Shown here piece by piece: positions 40,191-43,264 of a stretch of DNA of 43,264 bases. The position numbers and the translations under genes were made by a program. The DNA is from Methylibium sp. (GTDB taxonomy: Bacteria; Pseudomonadota; Gammaproteobacteria; Burkholderiales; Burkholderiaceae_C): NCBI GenBank assembly GCA_013824165.1, contig PNNH01000113.1, positions 1 to 43,264 on the forward strand, read 5' to 3'. The notes under the pieces were generated by a model that was given only the letters and a program-made list of their open reading frames with translations, searched no databases and was not told the origin of the DNA. Positions within the stretch are counted from its first letter, which is position 1; each line of letters starts with the position of its first letter.

Positions 40191-41027
40191 TCAGTCGGCG
40201 GCGCGTTCGCTGGAGCGCAGCCAGGTGTAGGAAAGTCCCAGTCCGACGGTCGCCCCGTTGCTGCGTTGAACCAGCGGACTCTCCTCGTTGGCGGCGCCGG
40301 CAACACTGTCCAAGCGTGCAAAACCGAACAGGCGCCAGTCCTTGGAGAGGCTGCGCGAGACGGTGGCGGACAAGCGCCATGCGACCAATCCGCTGCGGGC
40401 CTGGTAAGCAGGGCGGTCGGGCAGGGCGAACTGCGGCTGCACATCGTAGAAGGTAGCGGCCAATCGCTGGTCGGCAACGATTGCACTGACGCTTGTGGCG
40501 TAGAACCAGCCGCCGGTGCCACGTCGCTGGAAGCTCAGTTCGGGCTCAAACGCCATGCCACGATGTGCGCCGCTGTCGCTCAGGTCGAACACCCCGCGCA
40601 GCGGCAGTTCGAGCCGCCAGCGGCCGCCGCCGGCGCTTTCGCCCAAGTTCCATTTCACGCGCGGACCGAATTCAACCAAGGTGCCGAGGTCGGACATGCC
40701 CCGGCGAGCTTTGATCTCGTCAGAGTTGGACCCGAAACTTCCGGCCACACCGATGTCCAGCTCAAAGCGGGGTGTCTTCACGGCCCGCAATCCGGCCGTT
40801 TCCCCGTCAGCGCGAAAGTAGCGGCCGCGGTACACGAGGTAGGGCAATGCCAGCGTTCGCTGGACCTGCTGGTCTGATCCAGGGTAGGCCTGTTGAGACG
40901 TTGCAAAGCCGAAGGCGCCGATTTCCCACAGCGGCTGCGCCGGGCCAGACTCCGCGCGGGCATCAGCTGCGCTCAAAGCCAAAGCCGCGCTGATAGCGAG
41001 TACGAGAATGGTGGTTTTCAATTGCAT
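40191..41027 (-). CDS. MipA/OmpV family outer-membrane protein
   Basis: Predicted outer-membrane beta-barrel of 278 residues. The signal peptide is residues 1-25 (TTILVLAISAALALSA ... ARA). Mature features include the LWEIGAFGFATSQQAYPGSDQ start and ALPYLVYRGRYFRAD, both typical of the MipA/OmpV family (MltA-interacting scaffold proteins). Alternating beta-strand sequences follow up to VGLGLSYTWLRSS. A few extra residues follow the last strand, so the usual terminal aromatic is missing. ATG 41027 is chosen because it begins the signal peptide. The 5' flank opens on a gene-poor region. Confidence 0.88.
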   Translation of the reverse strand: MQLKTTILVLAISAALALSAADARAESGPAQPLWEIGAFGFATSQQAYPGSDQQVQRTLALPYLVYRGRYFRADGETAGLRAVKTPRFELDIGVAGSFGSNSDEIKARRGMSDLGTLVEFGPRVKWNLGESAGGGRWRLELPLRGVFDLSDSGAHRGMAFEPELSFQRRGTGGWFYATSVSAIVADQRLAATFYDVQPQFALPDRPAYQARSGLVAWRLSATVSRSLSKDWRLFGFARLDSVAGAANEESPLVQRSNGATVGLGLSYTWLRSSERAAD

Positions 41028-41206
41028 GCCCCGGTTTGCTGGTTGGTCGGCCAAAGTATCCGGGCAAGTGTGCTGCGCTTTGCAAGCGCCGAGACTCAGG
41101 CCCTTGGGATCTCCGGGCTTTCAGCCGCTCACCAGGGGTGCTCGGTCGCTTCTGGTAGAGGATCGGCGGCGTCAGGCCGGCATCTCTAATGCTGGGGGAT
41201 GCATCT

Positions 41207-41229
41207 GATCAGCGCGGTGACCGCTGATC
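41207..41229. repeat. 8-bp hairpin in the region upstream of the MipA gene
   Basis: GATCAGCG (41207-41214) and CGCTGATC (41222-41229) are perfect inverted repeats with a 7-base spacer that itself can continue GGT/ACC pairing. It lies about 180 bp upstream of the MipA start. It could be an operator or a terminator without U-run. Confidence 0.45.
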
Positions 41230-41464
41230 TAGCGCGACCGTGCCCCCAGTCGACGTGTCCAAGGCTTACTGCACCCTGGTGCCGGCTGAGCTTGTCGAAT
41301 CATGTGGCTCATAACGCAGCCCACCCTTTCAAGTGCATTAATTTTGCCGGGATGCGACCTATAGGCCTCGTTCAGGTAAAAACCGAATTAGCGTGCACTA
41401 CGCTGGCAACCTTTGATTTAATTCCGGGCTTTCTTCAGCGCCCGCGATGATCATTTAATAATGA

Positions 41465-41530
41465 GCTTTTGCAGCGCCGTCTGGATATTAATTGATGTAC
41501 ATGCATGCGATTTTGTTTTGCTGCAAAAGC
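41465..41530. repeat. 66-bp element bounded by perfect 11-bp inverted repeats
   Basis: GCTTTTGCAGC (41465-41475) and GCTGCAAAAGC (41520-41530) are perfect inverted repeats, 44 bp apart. The inner region is AT-rich and includes TGTACA and GCATGC palindromes. Directly left is another small hairpin, TCATT/AATGA (41451-41464). There are no obvious target-site duplications. It may be a relic of a MITE-like element or encode a structured RNA. Confidence 0.5.
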
Positions 41531-41737
41531 CGCGGATGACTGATGCAGGCCGCCTTATTAGCAAGCCCCGCAGAAATGGCTAAGCGACTGTCATTGCATG
41601 AGAATTTTGCTCTATCACTCTAATGGAAGTGCTGCATTCTCCGTGCGACGAAAGCTTGCGACAACGAATGGCGGAGAGTATCCTGAGCGAGTCCCGCCCG
41701 GAATTGATCGAGGTTTGATTAATTCTGGAGGGGTAGC

Positions 41738-41758
41738 CCCCTGGCGCTAGGCCAGGGG
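41738..41758. repeat. 8-bp hairpin with competing GGGG/CCCC pairing
   Basis: CCCCTGGC (41738-41745) and GCCAGGGG (41751-41758) form a perfect stem with a 5-base loop. Immediately before it, GGGG-TAG-CCCC (41730-41740) can form an alternative, mutually exclusive pairing. It is located about 175 bp before the DUF6624-like gene in otherwise AT-rich DNA. Confidence 0.45.
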
Positions 41759-41932
41759 TGCCCACATCTCATCTACCGAAAGGAAGCCTAGGGCGGCTCG
41801 CTGGCAAAAACACTCGTTCGATAACACTGTGCTCATATTTACTGATGAACGTGAAATTGCAATTTGATTTTGAATGATTTCGTCGGATCTGATGATTCGT
41901 GCCAGTGAGGATTCTCTTGACAAGGAGTTTTA

Positions 41933-42622
41933 ATGAAAAGCCCCGCCAAAAGATACAGCTTACTCACCGCATTGCTTGTATGGGCTTTGCCACTGGCCGC
42001 TGCCCCCGCGGCCCAACAAAGTTGCAGTTGGCTGCAGCATGAAAAGACGCTTGAAGCAATTGGCGACGAAGATCAGCGCGTACGCAAGACATTGTCATCG
42101 CTATATGCACTTCACGAGTCAGCGCGCAAGCGCGAAAACCGTGTAGAGCGAGACGTGCAAGAACAACAGGCATGGAATGAGGCGAGCGCAGATTACGTAC
42201 GTGCAACGGAAACAGGGCAGAAAGCAGTATTGCCGTTACTGAAAGAATGCGATTGGCCAAGTCCAGAAGCTTTGTCAAAAAAAGCGCATCAGGCGGTGTT
42301 TCTGGTTATGCAGCACGCCACCCATGACATTAGGGTCGGCTATTTGCCCATCATCGAGCGTGGCTATAGGAAAAAGAAGTTACTCGGACAGCAATACGCC
42401 CATCTAATTGACAGAGTGAGAGTCGGCGGCAAGGAAAAGCAAGTCTATGGAACACAGCTTTCGAGTACCAAGGCTGAAACGGAATTCTGGCCGATTGAGG
42501 ATGAAGAGGCTTTGGACTCAAGGCGTGCCGAAGTTGGTCTCAAGCCAATCTGTGATCATGTCGAATGGCTCGCGAAAATAGGTACGACCGTTCGACTTGC
42601 TCGCTGCGAAAAGAAAAGCTGA
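41933..42622 (+). CDS. Secreted DUF6624-like protein
   Basis: Protein of 229 residues. A Sec signal peptide is evident (KRYSLLTALLVWALPLAAA, cleavage near residues 24-27), so it is exported. The mature part is helical and charged. It carries the pattern of DUF6624-type proteins: a Trp-Pro motif (ECDWPSPEALSKKAHQ), QHATHDIRVGYLPIIERG, and a DRVRVGGKEKQVYGTQ segment. Four cysteines may form disulfides. The function is unknown. AAGGAG at 41922-41927 gives a strong start. The base composition is clearly more AT-rich than the rest of the window, which suggests acquisition by transfer. No partner gene is recognisable. Confidence 0.72.
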   Translation: MKSPAKRYSLLTALLVWALPLAAAPAAQQSCSWLQHEKTLEAIGDEDQRVRKTLSSLYALHESARKRENRVERDVQEQQAWNEASADYVRATETGQKAVLPLLKECDWPSPEALSKKAHQAVFLVMQHATHDIRVGYLPIIERGYRKKKLLGQQYAHLIDRVRVGGKEKQVYGTQLSSTKAETEFWPIEDEEALDSRRAEVGLKPICDHVEWLAKIGTTVRLARCEKKS

Positions 42623-42762
42623 GAGAGAGCTTAACTAGCAATCACCAGGTCGCAACAATACAATCAGCGACTCGAGCAAGATCTGGCCCACCTTCGCGCA
42701 GGTCCATTCGCAAATGAGGACGGGCAGGGCAGACAGCCTGACCAACCTCATGGAGAAACGTA

Positions 42763-43071
42763 ATGGCCCGATCTCGAAGCGACCCGAACGCGAGGCTCGT
42801 GCGCGTTGCTCCCGCCTCCAACCAGCAAAAAAGAGTTCGGATCGCTATAGGCAAGTACGTCACCATCTCGGCCGACCTGGCGGCGAAGGCGGCACTGATA
42901 TCTGCTGGCGACCTAACGCGGTCTCAAGTCCGCGAACTCCAGGCCGCCGAACCGCGCCATGTCACGGGCTTGCTGGCCGGCTCACCCAAGCCGCTGGCGA
43001 TTGCCAAGCCGCAGAAGGTCCGGCGATCGAGGCAATTTGGAGCAAGGAAGGTTGGATTTCAGGTGCACTAG
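42763..43071 (+). CDS. Small basic protein of unknown function
   Basis: Open frame of 102 residues with GGAG at 42752-42755, seven bases before the ATG, which supports translation. The product is basic and Ala/Arg/Lys-rich, with a central IAIGKYVTISADLAAKAALI segment and a DLTRSQVRELQ helix that could be a DNA-binding or ribbon-type fold. I recognise no family. A second frame open over 42714-43091 lacks a comparable ribosome binding sequence. It lies downstream of the DUF6624-like gene in the acquired-looking tail. Confidence 0.45.
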   Translation: MARSRSDPNARLVRVAPASNQQKRVRIAIGKYVTISADLAAKAALISAGDLTRSQVRELQAAEPRHVTGLLAGSPKPLAIAKPQKVRRSRQFGARKVGFQVH

Positions 43072-43264
43072 ATCGCCAAGCACCGCGCTGACCAGCATCA
43101 GGCCGTCATCAATGCATATTGGTTTACATAATACACATTGTCGATTAATTGGCATCTAATACGTCGCTCAAAATGAAAAGCGCCCACCTCACGGCGGACG
43201 CTCTTTGGGGCTCAGCAACTGCCCGGGACTGCCCGGACAGTGCTCAGCTTCGCGCAAAAGCGAT
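43072..43264. other. Window end without a recognised gene
   Basis: AT-rich stretch (43110-43175) followed by an imperfect hairpin near 43179-43202 (AGCG ... CGCT with two internal mismatches) and CTTT. This might be a weak terminator for the small ORF. Nothing else is evident before the window ends. Confidence 0.4.

Larger units (their letters stand above)
41028..41932. other. Gene-poor region with several inverted repeats, AT-rich in the second half
   Basis: About 900 bases with no gene I can support; short frames here lack ribosome binding sequences and codon bias. The first 300 bases are GC-rich. From about 41330 the composition shifts to AT-rich, unlike the rest of the window. It contains the hairpins listed at 41207-41229, 41465-41530 and 41738-41758. 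Promoters for the MipA gene (leftward) and the DUF6624-like gene (rightward) must lie here, but none is clear. Confidence 0.7.

Noticed and set aside
41580-41765. 61-codon minus-strand frame in the AT-rich region
   Set aside because: No ribosome binding site, no recognisable features, and it spans the hairpin at 41738-41758.
42714-43091. Alternative 125-codon frame overlapping the small basic ORF
   Set aside because: No ribosome binding site at its start; the 42763 frame has one at the right spacing.

Overview
The window is high-GC DNA from a betaproteobacterium, most likely order Burkholderiales in the Leptothrix/Roseateles/Rubrivivax neighbourhood. The evidence is the gene order nuoL-nuoM-nuoN-DUF2818-NUDIX-DUF1178, the gcvT-gcvH-gcvP-sdaA order, the kbl-tdh pair with an epimerase-type threonine dehydrogenase, and the codon use. 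It is mostly chromosomal core and near-core genes. I see no rRNA, tRNA, CRISPR array or recognisable transposase.

Layout. 1-6160 (+): the 3' end of the complex I operon (nuoL partial, nuoM, nuoN), then a DUF2818 membrane protein, a NUDIX hydrolase and a DUF1178 zinc-ribbon protein. 6319-10713 (+): an RND efflux pair (lipoprotein adaptor and pump). 10706-12528 (-): an FAD-linked 2-hydroxyacid dehydrogenase and DUF2069, followed by divergent yihY (+). 13793-16644: an XRE/cupin regulator divergent from kbl-tdh, with a clear palindromic operator between them. 16660-18490: a small Mpo1/DUF962 protein divergent from a Pro/Ala-rich membrane-anchored protein. 18506-20636 (-): metY and an alpha/beta hydrolase, divergent from a CBS-pair protein, then aroC and an MFS transporter (+). 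23719-28138 (+): a second RND adaptor/pump pair. 28153-28611 (-): an unknown membrane protein. 28897-35015 (-): gcvT-gcvH-gcvP and sdaA behind a tandem glycine riboswitch. 35419-38949: a low-oxygen/stress-type cluster (CBS protein, SagB-like nitroreductase, FtsH paralogue and a convergent universal stress protein) with FNR/ANR-like sites at both ends. 39064-41027 (-): a P1-family peptidase and a MipA/OmpV outer-membrane protein. 41028-43264: a gene-poor region, AT-rich in its second half, with several inverted repeats, a secreted DUF6624-like protein and a small unknown ORF; it looks acquired.

How the parts work together. Threonine is oxidised by Tdh and cleaved by Kbl to glycine and acetyl-CoA. 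Glycine is consumed by GcvTHP, which gives C1 units and, through serine hydroxymethyltransferase encoded elsewhere, serine. SdaA then deaminates serine to pyruvate. The two halves have separate switches: a cupin-domain repressor candidate for kbl-tdh and a glycine riboswitch for gcv. The riboswitch has a readable expression platform in which the 3' strand of aptamer-2 P1 also pairs with sequence abutting the gcvT ribosome binding site. The most system-like candidate for new biology is the CBS/nitroreductase/FtsH/Usp group. The best noncoding candidates are the tandem operator upstream of kbl, the hairpin-packed gcvH-gcvP gap and the AT-rich element at 41.4-41.8 kb.
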